Part shown: one piece after another, positions 7,684 through 16,188 of the stretch
Layout of the letters: each line of letters opens with the position of its first letter
Numbering within the stretch: the stretch's first letter is position 1
Assembly: GCA_017530275.1 (NCBI GenBank)
Contig: JAFXMP010000103.1
Location: 1 to 43,230 of the forward strand
Length of the DNA stretch: 43,230 nucleotides
Direction: 5' to 3'
Source of the DNA: Clostridia bacterium
GTDB taxonomy: Bacteria > Bacillota_A > Clostridia > Christensenellales > Aristaeellaceae
Notes under the pieces: model-generated
The model's input: only the letters and a program-made list of their open reading frames with translations
Told to the model about the DNA's origin: nothing
The model's database searches: none
Position numbers and translations under genes: made by a program

Positions 7684-8807
7684 AGGTCATCCCCCGCGTC
7701 CGCTTTCTTTTTGTTCCGGATCAGGCTGAAAAGGCACAGAAAACCCAGTAAAACAAAATAAACGGCGGCCCGCCAGGGCGCGGCGGCGGCAAGCATTTCT
7801 TGCATACTGTCCGGGTTTATCGCGCAGGCGGGCACCAGCAGGAACAGCAGCGCGGCAGTCAGGAATCGCGGCGTTTTTTGTTTGCCGCCGAATTGAGAAA
7901 GCGCCTTGGACGCCTGTGACGCGCTGTAGGTGGACGCGGCCAGCAGCAGGAGCATGAGGCCGATCACCTCCATGCTCCAAGCGGGCACCGAGGGCGTCAT
8001 ATGCACCAAGAGGAGCATGCACCAGCCGAGGCTTTCCGGCCTCTGCATGGCGTATACCGGCATCAGCCATACGCTGACAAGATACGTGAAAACGCCCAAG
8101 CCAATGGCGGCGAGGGGAAAGCGGAAAGCTGAAAAAAAGCCCTGGGGCCGTTCCTGATCCTCGCTGGTGAGCAGAGGCCATACGGCGGAAGCCAACCCGC
8201 CGCTCATCCACAGCGCCCCTTGCAGGATGGAGGCAGGGCCCCAGCCCAGCAGCGGGAAAAAATGGGACGCGCTGCCGTGGGGCATGGAAATGATCACGCA
8301 GTACAGCAGCAGCACGCCAATCAGCCATTTAAGGGGCCGGGAAAGGCGATAAAGGCTCTCGTCATCCCCGCCCCCCAAAGCGCAGGAAAGCGCCGCGGCC
8401 AGTGCTGCCGCCACCCGCCCGAAAACGGGCATCACGTCCCGCACTACAGCGCATAGGGCAAAGAAAACTATTTGCGCATCCAGCAGGTGCAGCAGGAAAA
8501 AACAGAGGAAAAAGAATTTCGCCCCGCCCGTTCCCGCCGCCGATACCAACACCGAAAGCCCTGTTTTCTTCCTTCGGGAGAGAAACCAGCCCAGCAGGAA
8601 AAGCAAAAGCAAAATCGGCACCGTCAGCAGCGCGGAAAGATACCCCGGCGTGCTCACCTGTCCATACAGATACAGGGAGAATCCGATGCAGAGCTGGGCG
8701 TAAACGCTCAAAGCGTTCATGCTGCTTTTGTCCCGAAGAGACGCCATCCGCCGCTGCGCAATCATCTGCGCCGGGCTGTGAACGCTGGTTTCTGTCCATC
8801 CCATCAT
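7680..8807 (-). CDS. gerAB: GerAB/ArcD-family spore germination permease
   Basis: A 375-residue integral membrane protein with about ten hydrophobic helices, in the position of the B subunit of a germinant receptor; this subunit belongs to the amino acid/polyamine/organocation transporter fold and binds the germinant. The start at 8807 has AAAGGAG six bases ahead and overlaps the gerAA stop as ATGA; a longer frame upstream lies inside gerAA. The sequence is more divergent than the A and C subunits, and its identification leans on gene order, length and hydrophobic pattern. An N-terminal stretch of about 25 polar residues precedes the first helix. Confidence 0.8.
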   Translation of the reverse strand: MMGWTETSVHSPAQMIAQRRMASLRDKSSMNALSVYAQLCIGFSLYLYGQVSTPGYLSALLTVPILLLLFLLGWFLSRRKKTGLSVLVSAAGTGGAKFFFLCFFLLHLLDAQIVFFALCAVVRDVMPVFGRVAAALAAALSCALGGGDDESLYRLSRPLKWLIGVLLLYCVIISMPHGSASHFFPLLGWGPASILQGALWMSGGLASAVWPLLTSEDQERPQGFFSAFRFPLAAIGLGVFTYLVSVWLMPVYAMQRPESLGWCMLLLVHMTPSVPAWSMEVIGLMLLLLAASTYSASQASKALSQFGGKQKTPRFLTAALLFLLVPACAINPDSMQEMLAAAAPWRAAVYFVLLGFLCLFSLIRNKKKADAGDDL

Positions 8808-10327
8808 GGTTTCTCCTTTTGGTCCCAGGCGCGCATTGCGCCAAAAACCCGATTCATATGAAAGGGATCGGCGATGGCCCCCCGCAGCCGCTGCCGCCAA
8901 ACGGGCATGCGCAGCACACCGTCAGGATTGGCGGGACGCTTGGGCGCAAAGGGAGAAAAATAGGGATGCCCCAAACTTGTTAAGCGGAACCAGCGCAAAA
9001 GTAAACAAAACAATACCAGTGTCATACCCAAATAACCTCCCAACCCCGCGCCGATTGCCAGGGCGAGCTGAATGACACGGATGGACAGCGTTAGGGAAAA
9101 GGAAGGCGCGGCGTAGCTGCCCAGGCCGCTTAAAGCCACAACGATCAGCACCAGGGGGCTGATGAGCTCCGCTTCCACCACCGCCTGGCCTAAGATCAGC
9201 CCGCCTACAATGGACAGGCTGGCCCCCATAGCCCCCGGCACCCGGATGCCCGCTTCATTGATGAGGCTGAAAACCAGCAGCATGATCAGCAGGGAAGGAA
9301 ACAGGGAAAGGGGCACCTTGGCCTGGCTTTCGATCACCGAGGTCAGCAGGGACAGGCTCATGCCCTCCGGATGATACACCGTAAGCGCAATGAACACGGC
9401 GGGAAGCAAAAGGGAAATGCCTATACCTATAAGACGCAGCAGCCGCAGAAACGTGCCATACTGCCAGCGCAGGGCGGAATCGTCCGGCGCGTGAAAAAAA
9501 TGCAGGAAACCGGCGGGCAGGGCCAGGGCCTGAGGCGCGTTTTCCATGAGCAGCACGATCTGCCCTTCGTTGAGGAAGCTCACCGCCCGGTCAGGCCGCT
9601 CCGTGGCAACAGCCTGGGGCAGCAGTGCAAAGGGGCTGTCCTCGATCAACTGCTCTAACATGCCCAAGCTGGCCACGTAATCCGCGTTGCAGCCCGTGAT
9701 CCGGCGACGCGTTTCTTCCACGTTTTCCTGGCGGGCAACGCCGTCCAAATATAGCATGCACAGCCGCACAGGTACCTTGTTGCCCACGATCATCTGCTCG
9801 CTGATGAGCGCAGGGGTGCGCAGCATCCGGCGTAAAAGCACCGTATTGTCCCGCAGGGAACCTGTAAACCCTTCGTGTGGCCCTGCCACCACCGATTCGT
9901 TTACCGGTTCGCATATCCCGCGCTTCACAAACCCCTTGGCGTCGGCGATCAGCGCGCCGGGCATGGCGTCCACAATCAAGGCGGCGTCCCCGCTGAACAC
10001 CCGGTTAAGCGTTGTGGATAATTGTGCTGTGGGCGTAACGGAGGAAAGGGGCAGCACGTTCTGGGTCAAATACGTGTCCAGGGGCGTGCCGTCCGTGGGC
10101 GGGGCGGCTTTCAAAAGCGGGTCCATCAGGAAACGCTGGAGGGTTTCGCCGTCGGTCAGCCCGTCCACGTACAGCAGCGCCGCCTTTTGCCCCATGGCCT
10201 CGAATTGCCGCAGGATCACGTCCTCGCTCTCTTCCACGTGGGCAGCCTGACGAATCATATGGATATTCTGCGGGTATTGATCCGTAAGCACGCCGTCCTT
10301 AAGCGGTTCCCAAGCACTTTCTTCCAT
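8804..10327 (-). CDS. gerAA: GerAA-type germinant receptor A subunit
   Basis: A 506-residue GerA-family protein. The N-terminal soluble half contains recognisable family segments: VLPLSSVTPT, FSGDAALIVDAMPGALIADAKGF, and NESVVAGPHEGFTGSLRDNTVLLRRML. It is followed by the membrane half with SLINEAGIRVPGAMGASLSIVGGLILGQAVVEA. The protein is part of the receptor that triggers ion release when spores meet nutrients. The start at 10327 has AAAGGA upstream; a 23-residue longer frame lacks a ribosome binding site. It is the first gene of the A-B-C operon. A strong terminator of the gene before it (10395-10424) shows that the operon has its own promoter, probably a forespore one, which I could not define with confidence. 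Confidence 0.92.
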   Translation of the reverse strand: MEESAWEPLKDGVLTDQYPQNIHMIRQAAHVEESEDVILRQFEAMGQKAALLYVDGLTDGETLQRFLMDPLLKAAPPTDGTPLDTYLTQNVLPLSSVTPTAQLSTTLNRVFSGDAALIVDAMPGALIADAKGFVKRGICEPVNESVVAGPHEGFTGSLRDNTVLLRRMLRTPALISEQMIVGNKVPVRLCMLYLDGVARQENVEETRRRITGCNADYVASLGMLEQLIEDSPFALLPQAVATERPDRAVSFLNEGQIVLLMENAPQALALPAGFLHFFHAPDDSALRWQYGTFLRLLRLIGIGISLLLPAVFIALTVYHPEGMSLSLLTSVIESQAKVPLSLFPSLLIMLLVFSLINEAGIRVPGAMGASLSIVGGLILGQAVVEAELISPLVLIVVALSGLGSYAAPSFSLTLSIRVIQLALAIGAGLGGYLGMTLVLFCLLLRWFRLTSLGHPYFSPFAPKRPANPDGVLRMPVWRQRLRGAIADPFHMNRVFGAMRAWDQKEKP

Positions 10328-10394
10328 ACGCGCTTTTCCTTTCCGTGTTATACACACAGTATTACGGAAAGCACCTTGATTTATACGGATGCGC

Positions 10395-10424
10395 AAAAAA
10401 AGCCGCTTTGGAGATCAAAGCGGC
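10395..10424 (-). terminator. Rho-independent terminator ahead of gerAA
   Basis: On the minus strand GCCGCTTTG (10424-10416) pairs with CAAAGCGGC (10410-10402) across a 5-base loop, then seven T. It ends the transcript of the gene at 10440-10940 and separates it from gerAA. Confidence 0.85.
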
Positions 10425-10439
10425 GAAGAAAAACGGCGG

Positions 10440-10940
10440 TTATGGTTCAAAGTATTCTATACCGGCGGGAAGCACGGGGCGAACGTACTGACCGGCGGGC
10501 TGATTCTCCCGCTGTGCCCGCAAGGCGCGCAGCCGTTCCGTGCGTTCCTTCACGCGCATGCCCAGCAGCGCCCGGCTTTTATAATGGGATAAAAACGCCC
10601 GGGTGCCCATAGCGGCGGGGACTGCGGCGATAGGCCCTCCGGCCAGCCCGGCTAAGGCGCCTACGCCCATGGCTGCACCGGTTTTCAGCATCCGCTGCAA
10701 AGCGTCGCTGAAACCAGCCTTGCCTGTTTTTCGGCCCATGATCACCTTCATTTGTTCTGTCACAGCAATCACTGCAAAGGGCGCTGCGGCGGTCAGGGCG
10801 TCCAGCATACCGATATCTTCCAGCAGCCCCAGGTCCACCGCCACGTTATCGGCGTAGGAAAGTCCGGCGGCCACGGTATCCAAGAGGGTATCCTTTTTGC
10901 GTTTTGTATACTTTGTTACCAATTCGCGGTATTCGGGCAT
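10440..10940 (-). CDS. Unknown protein with a glycine/alanine-rich hydrophobic stretch
   Basis: A 166-residue protein that I do not recognise. The N-terminal third is basic and helical (MPEYRELVTKYTKRKKDTL). The middle holds a Gly/Ala-rich apolar stretch (GAAMGVGALAGLAGGPIAAVPAAMG), which could insert in a membrane or form a glycine-zipper-like packing. The C-terminus is basic and then Pro-rich. There is no cleavable signal peptide. A GGGGAGGTG ribosome binding site supports the start at 10940. It is a single-gene unit with its own promoter and terminator. It lies between the germination operon and the PRPP-synthetase unit but shares no transcript with either. Confidence 0.65.
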   Translation of the reverse strand: MPEYRELVTKYTKRKKDTLLDTVAAGLSYADNVAVDLGLLEDIGMLDALTAAAPFAVIAVTEQMKVIMGRKTGKAGFSDALQRMLKTGAAMGVGALAGLAGGPIAAVPAAMGTRAFLSHYKSRALLGMRVKERTERLRALRAQRENQPAGQYVRPVLPAGIEYFEP

Positions 10941-10998
10941 TTCAATACACCTCCCCGTCCTTTATTGTAAACCGCGGCTGTGTTTTTTCTGCATGCTT

Positions 10999-11026
10999 AT
11001 TATACTACAAAAGAAAAAAAACGCAA
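10999..11026 (-). promoter_or_regulatory. Probable promoter of the gene at 10440-10940
   Basis: On the minus strand TTGCGT, 16 bases, TATAAT (11004-10999), roughly 60 bases ahead of the ATG. The -10 box is perfect and the -35 box weak. Confidence 0.5.
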
Positions 11027-11066
11027 GTCCGGCGAAGCTTAGCCGTTTTTATGCCACAATCCGATG

Positions 11067-11108
11067 AAAAACGCACGGGGCCTTCGTCGGAAAGCCGCGT
11101 GCGTTTTT
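11067..11108. terminator. Terminator after the coiled-coil gene
   Basis: AAAAACGCACG (11067-11077) pairs with CGTGCGTTTTT (11098-11108). On the minus strand it ends with five T, eight bases after the stop of the gene at 11117, and closes the prs-like operon. Confidence 0.85.
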
Positions 11109-11116
11109 CTCTTACC

Positions 11117-11584
11117 TTATGTCAGCGCGTTGATGATGGTGACCACGATCCAGGCGCCGGACGCGATTGCCACCAGCCAGGTGGCCTGGCGCAGCATGCC
11201 GGTGATCCCATCGGATTTTTTCGTCTTCAGTTCTTTTTTGTCCAGCTGTTTTTCGATTCTTTCCAGCCTTGAACGGAGGTCTTTGATTTCCGACCGCGTT
11301 TCATCGTGCGTCACGCCGGCGTCGTGAAAACCGTCCAGCATGCGCTGCTCCAGTTCGGTCTGCATGGTGGAAAGACGCTCCGTTTCCTGGGACAGCTTAT
11401 GCTGGTCTTCGCTGAGGCCCTCGGCAACCAGGGTCATTTCAGCGGTAAAATCCTCCACCAATTGCCCGATATCCTTTCCTTTCAAGGGAGAAAGCACGCC
11501 GTTCATAAAATCCTTGGCGGACTGTACGATGGTTTTATGGTCAGCATTTTCTTCGATCAGTTCGTTTTCTTCCGGTTTGTTCAT
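11117..11584 (-). CDS. Coiled-coil protein with C-terminal membrane anchor
   Basis: A 155-residue unknown protein. Residues about 45-118 are charged and heptad-like (SEDQHKLSQETERLS, EIKDLRSRLERIEKQLDKKEL), which predicts a coiled coil. The last 25 residues (ATWLVAIASGAWIVVTIINAL) form one transmembrane helix. The topology suggests a tail-anchored cytoplasmic oligomer. It begins two bases after the stop of the PRPP-synthetase homologue, so the two are co-transcribed and probably co-translated; no strong ribosome binding site precedes it, in line with coupling. A functional link with PRPP metabolism is possible but unproven. Confidence 0.7.
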   Translation of the reverse strand: MNKPEENELIEENADHKTIVQSAKDFMNGVLSPLKGKDIGQLVEDFTAEMTLVAEGLSEDQHKLSQETERLSTMQTELEQRMLDGFHDAGVTHDETRSEIKDLRSRLERIEKQLDKKELKTKKSDGITGMLRQATWLVAIASGAWIVVTIINALT

Positions 11585-11586
11585 TG

Positions 11587-12798
11587 CTATACCAGGCGGA
11601 GACCTTCCGCCGCCTGCTCGGATTGATAGCGGTCCAGCAGTTTTCTGATCCTGTTATAGGGGCTCAGCAGGCTGGACAGGGAACGGTCATGGTTCAGGGT
11701 GGCGATGATGTAGGAGATATACTTGCTCATGTCCGCTTCCACGAACCACGGCGCGGCGGATACCTCCGGGCGGCGGTAGGTGAGGTTGGAGGAAATCACC
11801 TTGGAGAGGATGCCTTCTTCATAGGCGCGGTTGAAATCTTCGATGCCGCTGGTAAAGAAGGCGAAGGTACAGATGGCGAAAATGCGGTTGGCCCGTCGGG
11901 CTTTCAGTTCGCGGCACAGGTCCAGGATGGATTCGCCGGAGGAGATCATATCGTCCACCACGATCACGTCCTTTCCCTCAACGGAAGAGCCTAAGTATTC
12001 GTGGGCTACGATGGGGTTGCGGCCGTTGACGATGGTGGTATAATCCCGCCGTTTATAGAACATGCCCAGGTCCAGCCCCAGCACGGAGGAATAGAAGATG
12101 TTCCGCTGCATGGCCCCTTCGTCGGGGGAAACCACCATCATGTTTTCTTTGTCGATGGCAAGGCCCTTTTCCGTGCGGCACAGCGCTTTGATCATCTGGT
12201 AGGTGGGCATCACGTTTTCAAAGCCGATCAGGGGCACCGCGTTGGCTACCCGGGGATCGTGGGCGTCGAAGGTGATGATATTGGAAACGCCGTAGTCCTG
12301 AAGCTCCTGCAAGGCCAGCGCGCAGTCTAAGCTTTCCCGGGCGGAACGCTTATGCTGGCGGCTTTCATACAGCATGGGCATGATCACGTTGATGCGCTTG
12401 GCTTTGCCGCCGATGGCGGCGATGATGCGCTTCAGGTCCTGAAAATGATCGTCGGGGGACATGGGCACTTCCATGTCGTACATCTTGAAGGTCTTGTTGA
12501 ACGCGCACACGTCCACGATGATGTAGATATCGTACCCGCGCACGCTCTCTTTGATGACGCCCTTGCTTTCGCCGGTGCCGAAGCGGGGGCAGTAGGTCTT
12601 GATCAGGAAGGAATCCCGGTTTACGCCGGGGATGGTGTAGAATTCCTCATCCTGGGATTCCTGGAGGGAATTCCATTTCTGCAGCCAGCTGTTTACTTTC
12701 TTGCCCATTTCCTCGCAGCCCGCCATGGCGATGATGCCCAGCGGCCCCACGGGGATGCTCTTCAAATCCTTGTCCCATTCTGTCAGAAAGCTGTTCAT
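11587..12798 (-). CDS. prs: Ribose-phosphate pyrophosphokinase homologue (long clostridial form)
   Basis: A 403-residue homologue of PRPP synthetase, which makes 5-phosphoribosyl pyrophosphate from ribose 5-phosphate and ATP. The PRPP-binding loop is VVDDMISSGES, where classical enzymes have VDDMIDTGGT. The ATP loop region reads MLYESRQHKRSARESL and the metal-binding segment TFDAHDPR. It is about 80 residues longer than standard Prs (about 315), with a longer N-terminus and C-terminus. Such long forms are usually annotated as Prs in Clostridia, but the altered loop leaves room for a different phosphoribosyl role. The start at 12798 has AAGGGGTGG upstream; a longer frame runs into the promoter. 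It forms an operon with the coiled-coil gene. Confidence 0.8.
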   Translation of the reverse strand: MNSFLTEWDKDLKSIPVGPLGIIAMAGCEEMGKKVNSWLQKWNSLQESQDEEFYTIPGVNRDSFLIKTYCPRFGTGESKGVIKESVRGYDIYIIVDVCAFNKTFKMYDMEVPMSPDDHFQDLKRIIAAIGGKAKRINVIMPMLYESRQHKRSARESLDCALALQELQDYGVSNIITFDAHDPRVANAVPLIGFENVMPTYQMIKALCRTEKGLAIDKENMMVVSPDEGAMQRNIFYSSVLGLDLGMFYKRRDYTTIVNGRNPIVAHEYLGSSVEGKDVIVVDDMISSGESILDLCRELKARRANRIFAICTFAFFTSGIEDFNRAYEEGILSKVISSNLTYRRPEVSAAPWFVEADMSKYISYIIATLNHDRSLSSLLSPYNRIRKLLDRYQSEQAAEGLRLV

Positions 12799-12847
12799 AC
12801 GATACCACCCCTTCGTAAGATATGCTCTGAGTACCGGACACGTTTCC

Positions 12848-12876
12848 ATTATACATGATTTTGGCGTCGGAGGGAA
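12848..12876 (-). promoter_or_regulatory. Probable promoter of the prs-like operon
   Basis: On the minus strand TATAAT (12853-12848), with TTCCCT 17 bases further upstream. The -10 is perfect and the -35 poor. It gives a leader of about 43 bases. Confidence 0.5.
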
Positions 12877-12984
12877 GAGAGAAGAACGGTATTTTGCGCT
12901 TTTTGTCAAAAACGCAAAAAAATTTGTAAACAAAACAGCAAATTTCCAAGAAAACGGTCAGTTTTTGTCATGCTGTTTAGCTGT

Positions 12985-13704
12985 TTATATAACAAAACCG
13001 CCGTTTACGCCCAATACCTGGCCGGTAATGAAGGAAGCATCCTGACTGCAGAGAAAAAAAGAGGCCTTTGCCACATCCTGAGGCGTGCCAAGGCGCAGCA
13101 GGGGCGTTTCATCCAGCAGAGCGTTCAGCGCGTCCTCATCGTATACCCGCAGCATGTCCGTCTGGATCACGCCGGGACAAAGGCAGTTCACCCGGACGCC
13201 GGAGGGACCGGCCTCCTTGGCCAGTGCTTTTCCCAGACCGATCAGCGCGGCCTTGCAGGCGGAATAAGCCGCTTCGCAGGAGGCGCCCGTTTGTCCCCAC
13301 ATGGAGGAAATATACAGGATGCTGCCGCTTTTCCGGGAAATCATACCCGGCAGAAAGGCGCGGGTAGCCAGGAACGCGCCCCGCACATGCACGTTGAAAA
13401 GGCCATCCCATTCCGCGGCGCTCATATCCTGCAAAAGCCCCGTATAGGAGACGCCGGCATTGCAGATCAGTGCATCCACATGAGGGAAGGCGCGCAGCAC
13501 TTCCCCAGCCATCAAAGTGGTATCCTGTTCGCTTCCGGCGTCGCACTGAAAAGCCAGCGCCCCTGTTTCCTTTGCCAGCGCCATTGCCAGCGCCTGGCTT
13601 TCCCGATAGGTGAACGCCGTGCGCCAGCCTTTTTCAGAAAACAATCGCACCATGGCCGCCCCGATTCCTCGGGAACCGCCGGTGATTAAAACGGTTTGCG
13701 GCAA
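12985..13704 (-). CDS. SDR-family oxidoreductase, FabG-like
   Basis: A 239-residue classical short-chain dehydrogenase/reductase. The NAD(P)-binding motif TGGSRGIG is at 8-15, the NAG motif in CNAGVS, the catalytic serine in YISSMWG and the YxxxK motif in AYSACKAAL. It resembles 3-oxoacyl-ACP reductase (FabG) and related Clostridia EF_P-associated SDRs; the substrate is not determined. No fatty acid genes are nearby. The start codon is TTG at 13704: AAGGAGG stands six bases ahead of it, while the ATG at 13709 opens a frame that stops after seven codons. The MIF-like gene upstream ends in a terminator, so read-through or a hidden promoter must drive it. Confidence 0.85.
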   Translation of the reverse strand: MPQTVLITGGSRGIGAAMVRLFSEKGWRTAFTYRESQALAMALAKETGALAFQCDAGSEQDTTLMAGEVLRAFPHVDALICNAGVSYTGLLQDMSAAEWDGLFNVHVRGAFLATRAFLPGMISRKSGSILYISSMWGQTGASCEAAYSACKAALIGLGKALAKEAGPSGVRVNCLCPGVIQTDMLRVYDEDALNALLDETPLLRLGTPQDVAKASFFLCSQDASFITGQVLGVNGGFVI

Positions 13705-13732
13705 AGCATACCCTCCTTTTTAGCGTTCAGGC

Positions 13733-13775
13733 AGAAAAACGGGCCAGCCCTCCCAAGAGAGCCGCGCCCGTTTCT
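13733..13775 (-). terminator. Terminator of the MIF-like gene
   Basis: On the minus strand AGAAACGGGC pairs with GCCCGTTTTTCT, enclosing a second, weaker GC-rich stem. The T run is inside the right arm. It begins one base after the tautomerase stop codon. Confidence 0.75.
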
Positions 13776-13776
13776 G

Positions 13777-14118
13777 CTAAAAGTTGGAACCCTGCCAGCC
13801 CCAATGATCCGTTTCTTCGTATTCCACGTAAATGCCGCCGGCAGGGATGGACAGAACGTCACCCAGGATTCCCGTGATCCGGCCCGTCATTTGTTGGTAG
13901 GCTTCCTTGCCCGCACTGCCATACAGCTTCACGTTTACAAACGCAAGCGGCTCGCTGTAGCTGCCCTTAAAATACAGCCGACAATTCTCTTCAAATTGCA
14001 GCATCAGCCAATTTTCACTTTTTCCAAGGAGGGTCACGGCCTCACCGTATTGCCGGGCCAACTGTTCTTCCTGTCCCCGGCTGATGGGACGGTTGACGCG
14101 GGTATGGATAAAAGGCAA
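13777..14118 (-). CDS. MIF-like (phenylpyruvate/dopachrome tautomerase family) protein
   Basis: A 113-residue member of the macrophage migration inhibitory factor family in the tautomerase superfamily. The amino-terminal proline (PFIHTRVN after the initiator) is the catalytic base in this family and is present as residue 2. The C-terminal pattern VYVEYEETDHWGWQGSNF corresponds to the YINYYDM...GWNNSTF end of MIF. Natural substrates of bacterial MIF homologues are mostly unknown. The start codon is TTG, placed so that Pro becomes residue 2, with AAGGAGG about eight bases upstream. The gene has its own promoter and terminator. No signal peptide is seen. Confidence 0.85.
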   Translation of the reverse strand: MPFIHTRVNRPISRGQEEQLARQYGEAVTLLGKSENWLMLQFEENCRLYFKGSYSEPLAFVNVKLYGSAGKEAYQQMTGRITGILGDVLSIPAGGIYVEYEETDHWGWQGSNF

Positions 14119-14156
14119 AATTACAACCTCCTTCCAAGTGGAACGAATACATATTC

Positions 14157-14186
14157 AGTATACCACAAACGGGCTTGGAATGTAAA
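14157..14186 (-). promoter_or_regulatory. Promoter of the MIF-like gene
   Basis: On the minus strand TTTACA (14186-14181), 18 bases, TATACT (14162-14157), about 40 bases ahead of the TTG start. Confidence 0.6.
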
Positions 14187-14287
14187 TGCTTTGTAAAAAT
14201 GTTGCGTCCGGCAGGATTTTACCGATTTGTTGCGAAATAATCAAAGAATTATGACTTTTTATGGAGCCTGTGCCAGGAGGACGAACG

Positions 14288-16072
14288 ATGAAGTGCCCGA
14301 AATGCGGTTATTGGAACCGGGATTCTTTTCCCAAGTGCTTCCGTTGCGGGGAAGAACTGCCCAAGACGGCTGCCGGACAGGTTCGCACAAAGCCTGAAAT
14401 GCCCAAAGACGCCGCGCCGAAAACGTATATTCAAATCAATGAGGAAGGGCGTGCCACCTCCGCCGTAGACAGCCGGGATCAACTGGCCTGGGAAATGGAG
14501 GACTTGGCGGCCCGGAAGCAGCGGGGCGAAGCGGAACACCGGCGCTTAAGGGAAAACAGCGCGACGCAGGGATTTGCGCCTTCCGCCCGCATCGCCCAGA
14601 CGATGACGGGACGCAGGACTTTCCCGCTTCCCCAGAATACATCTTATATTCGAAATGAAGATGCGGTAGAGGGCGATGTTCGACCGGACGCGATTCCGGT
14701 TACATCGCAGCGAGTGATTGGCTATAACGAAGAAGCGCGTCCGGAACCGGGCATGGCTTATCGGGAGGATGCATCATCCCGGCGGAGGAGAAAACAGATC
14801 AAGATTTACCGTCATGGGTTCCTGCGGCGCTTTGGCAAGATCATTGCCGCCTTGCTGATCATTGCTGCGTTGGGAGCAGCAGGCTATGAACAGCTTTATA
14901 AGCCCTATAAGGAACGGCTGCGGGCCGAATCCCTGCAGGAAAATACCGTTATCACCCCCTCCATTCTTAACGAAATGCCCGCGCACATCATCCGCCTGCC
15001 GGGAGAGGAAGGCCAGGTATACTGGATCACCGAGCTGAAAACCTCTTATCCCGTGGTGGGCGGATACGCCACCATCGAAGTGGCGGACTATAAATGGTAT
15101 GAACACTTGGAAAATATTACGGAAGAAAGCGTGACCGCCACCATTTCCCCTTATCTGCGCACCGCAGCCGGGGAGCAAAAGCGGATGCAGCAGATCACCT
15201 TTGAGGTGGACGTGCCCGAATCCATCCTGGAATTGGTCACGCCTTCCACCTCCACCACCCAAACCTACCGCCAACTGTATGAGATCCAGGTCCGCGTGTC
15301 GAAAAACAGTACCGTCACTGTCAACGGCGAGGACTACAGCCCCTTGGTGAATACGGACGGACTGCTGACCTTTCAGGCGCCAATCGATCCGAGGGGCAAC
15401 AATGATTTCGTTATTACCACCCGTGCCCAGTACTGCAGGGAAAAAACGGAAACCATTACCATTTACAGGCCGCCGCAGCAGATCCGCCTGGACCTGGCGG
15501 CGGATATCGCCACCCGGTACTCTTCCCAAACCATGAAAATCAGCGGCACGACCCTCACCTGGGCCACGATCACCGTGGAATCGCCCTATCAGAATCTGGA
15601 CACTACGGAGCTGGCTACTCGGGGCGTCTTTTCCTTTGAGGCGGTGTTCAATAAAATCGGCAATAACACCATCATCATCAAGGCGTCCGCCCCAGGGTAT
15701 GAGCCCAGCATTGTGGAGCATGATGTGTATTATGTGCCCATCGCCGATATTTACACCCGCAAGGCATGGAGCATGAAGGACCAATATACCGATTACCTGA
15801 ATAATTCGGATAAACGCATCTCCAATACCCAGATCTACCAGTGCGACGGCACCATCATCCAAATCATCTCCAATAATCCCCAGATGGCGGTGATGGAACT
15901 GAGCGACGGATCGGGCCGCACCCTGCTGCTGACCAACAACACTTACGATACCTGGCAGGTCGGTTCCCTGTACCGCGTGTTCGGGGACGCCTACGGCCTG
16001 TACGACGGCGCGCCTTGGCTTAACGCCCGGTACAGCTATATCCAGAAGCCCAAGGAAGAAACTGCAAAATAA
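14288..16072 (+). CDS. Zinc-ribbon membrane protein with large extracytoplasmic region, function unknown
   Basis: A 594-residue protein. Residues 2-22 form a four-cysteine zinc ribbon (CPKCGYW...CFRCGEE). Residues about 25-170 are polar and low in hydrophobic content, so probably disordered. One transmembrane helix lies near 183-199 (IIAALLIIAALGAAGYE), preceded by an Arg/Lys-rich stretch, which predicts N-in/C-out. The outside part, about 390 residues, is rich in beta-prone Thr/Val segments with the repeating look of Ig-like or bacterial surface domains (VTVNGEDYSPL, MKISGTTLTWATITVESP). The last 90 residues resemble a small OB-like barrel (AVMELSDGSGRTLLLTNN). AGGAGG stands seven bases ahead of the start. 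I recognise the zinc-ribbon-plus-anchor layout but not a function. It appears monocistronic. Confidence 0.75.
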   Translation: MKCPKCGYWNRDSFPKCFRCGEELPKTAAGQVRTKPEMPKDAAPKTYIQINEEGRATSAVDSRDQLAWEMEDLAARKQRGEAEHRRLRENSATQGFAPSARIAQTMTGRRTFPLPQNTSYIRNEDAVEGDVRPDAIPVTSQRVIGYNEEARPEPGMAYREDASSRRRRKQIKIYRHGFLRRFGKIIAALLIIAALGAAGYEQLYKPYKERLRAESLQENTVITPSILNEMPAHIIRLPGEEGQVYWITELKTSYPVVGGYATIEVADYKWYEHLENITEESVTATISPYLRTAAGEQKRMQQITFEVDVPESILELVTPSTSTTQTYRQLYEIQVRVSKNSTVTVNGEDYSPLVNTDGLLTFQAPIDPRGNNDFVITTRAQYCREKTETITIYRPPQQIRLDLAADIATRYSSQTMKISGTTLTWATITVESPYQNLDTTELATRGVFSFEAVFNKIGNNTIIIKASAPGYEPSIVEHDVYYVPIADIYTRKAWSMKDQYTDYLNNSDKRISNTQIYQCDGTIIQIISNNPQMAVMELSDGSGRTLLLTNNTYDTWQVGSLYRVFGDAYGLYDGAPWLNARYSYIQKPKEETAK

Positions 16073-16188
16073 TCGTAAGCAGATTGTAAGCGTTCAGCGC
16101 TGGAAACACGGAATACAGAGCGTAAGTGCATAACGGATTCCGGCAGCACCGCTGAATCAATCCGGCTCTGCGTGCTCTGCTGTCCGCA

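Noticed and set aside
10327..10394. A sigma-G-like promoter ahead of gerAA (GTATA, 18 bases, AATACTG)
   Set aside because: The -35 fits but the -10 agrees with CATNNTA only in part. Expected by biology, not proved by the sequence, so not listed as a feature.
12799..12984. A terminator or small RNA between the SDR gene and the prs-like operon
   Set aside because: The 186 bases are AT-rich with a short direct repeat (AAACAGC) but contain no stable hairpin with a T run. Only the prs-like promoter could be supported.
16073..16188. A terminator in the gap between the zinc-ribbon membrane protein and rqcH
   Set aside because: Only weak GC-rich pairings are visible and no T run on either strand. 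Nothing is claimed there.
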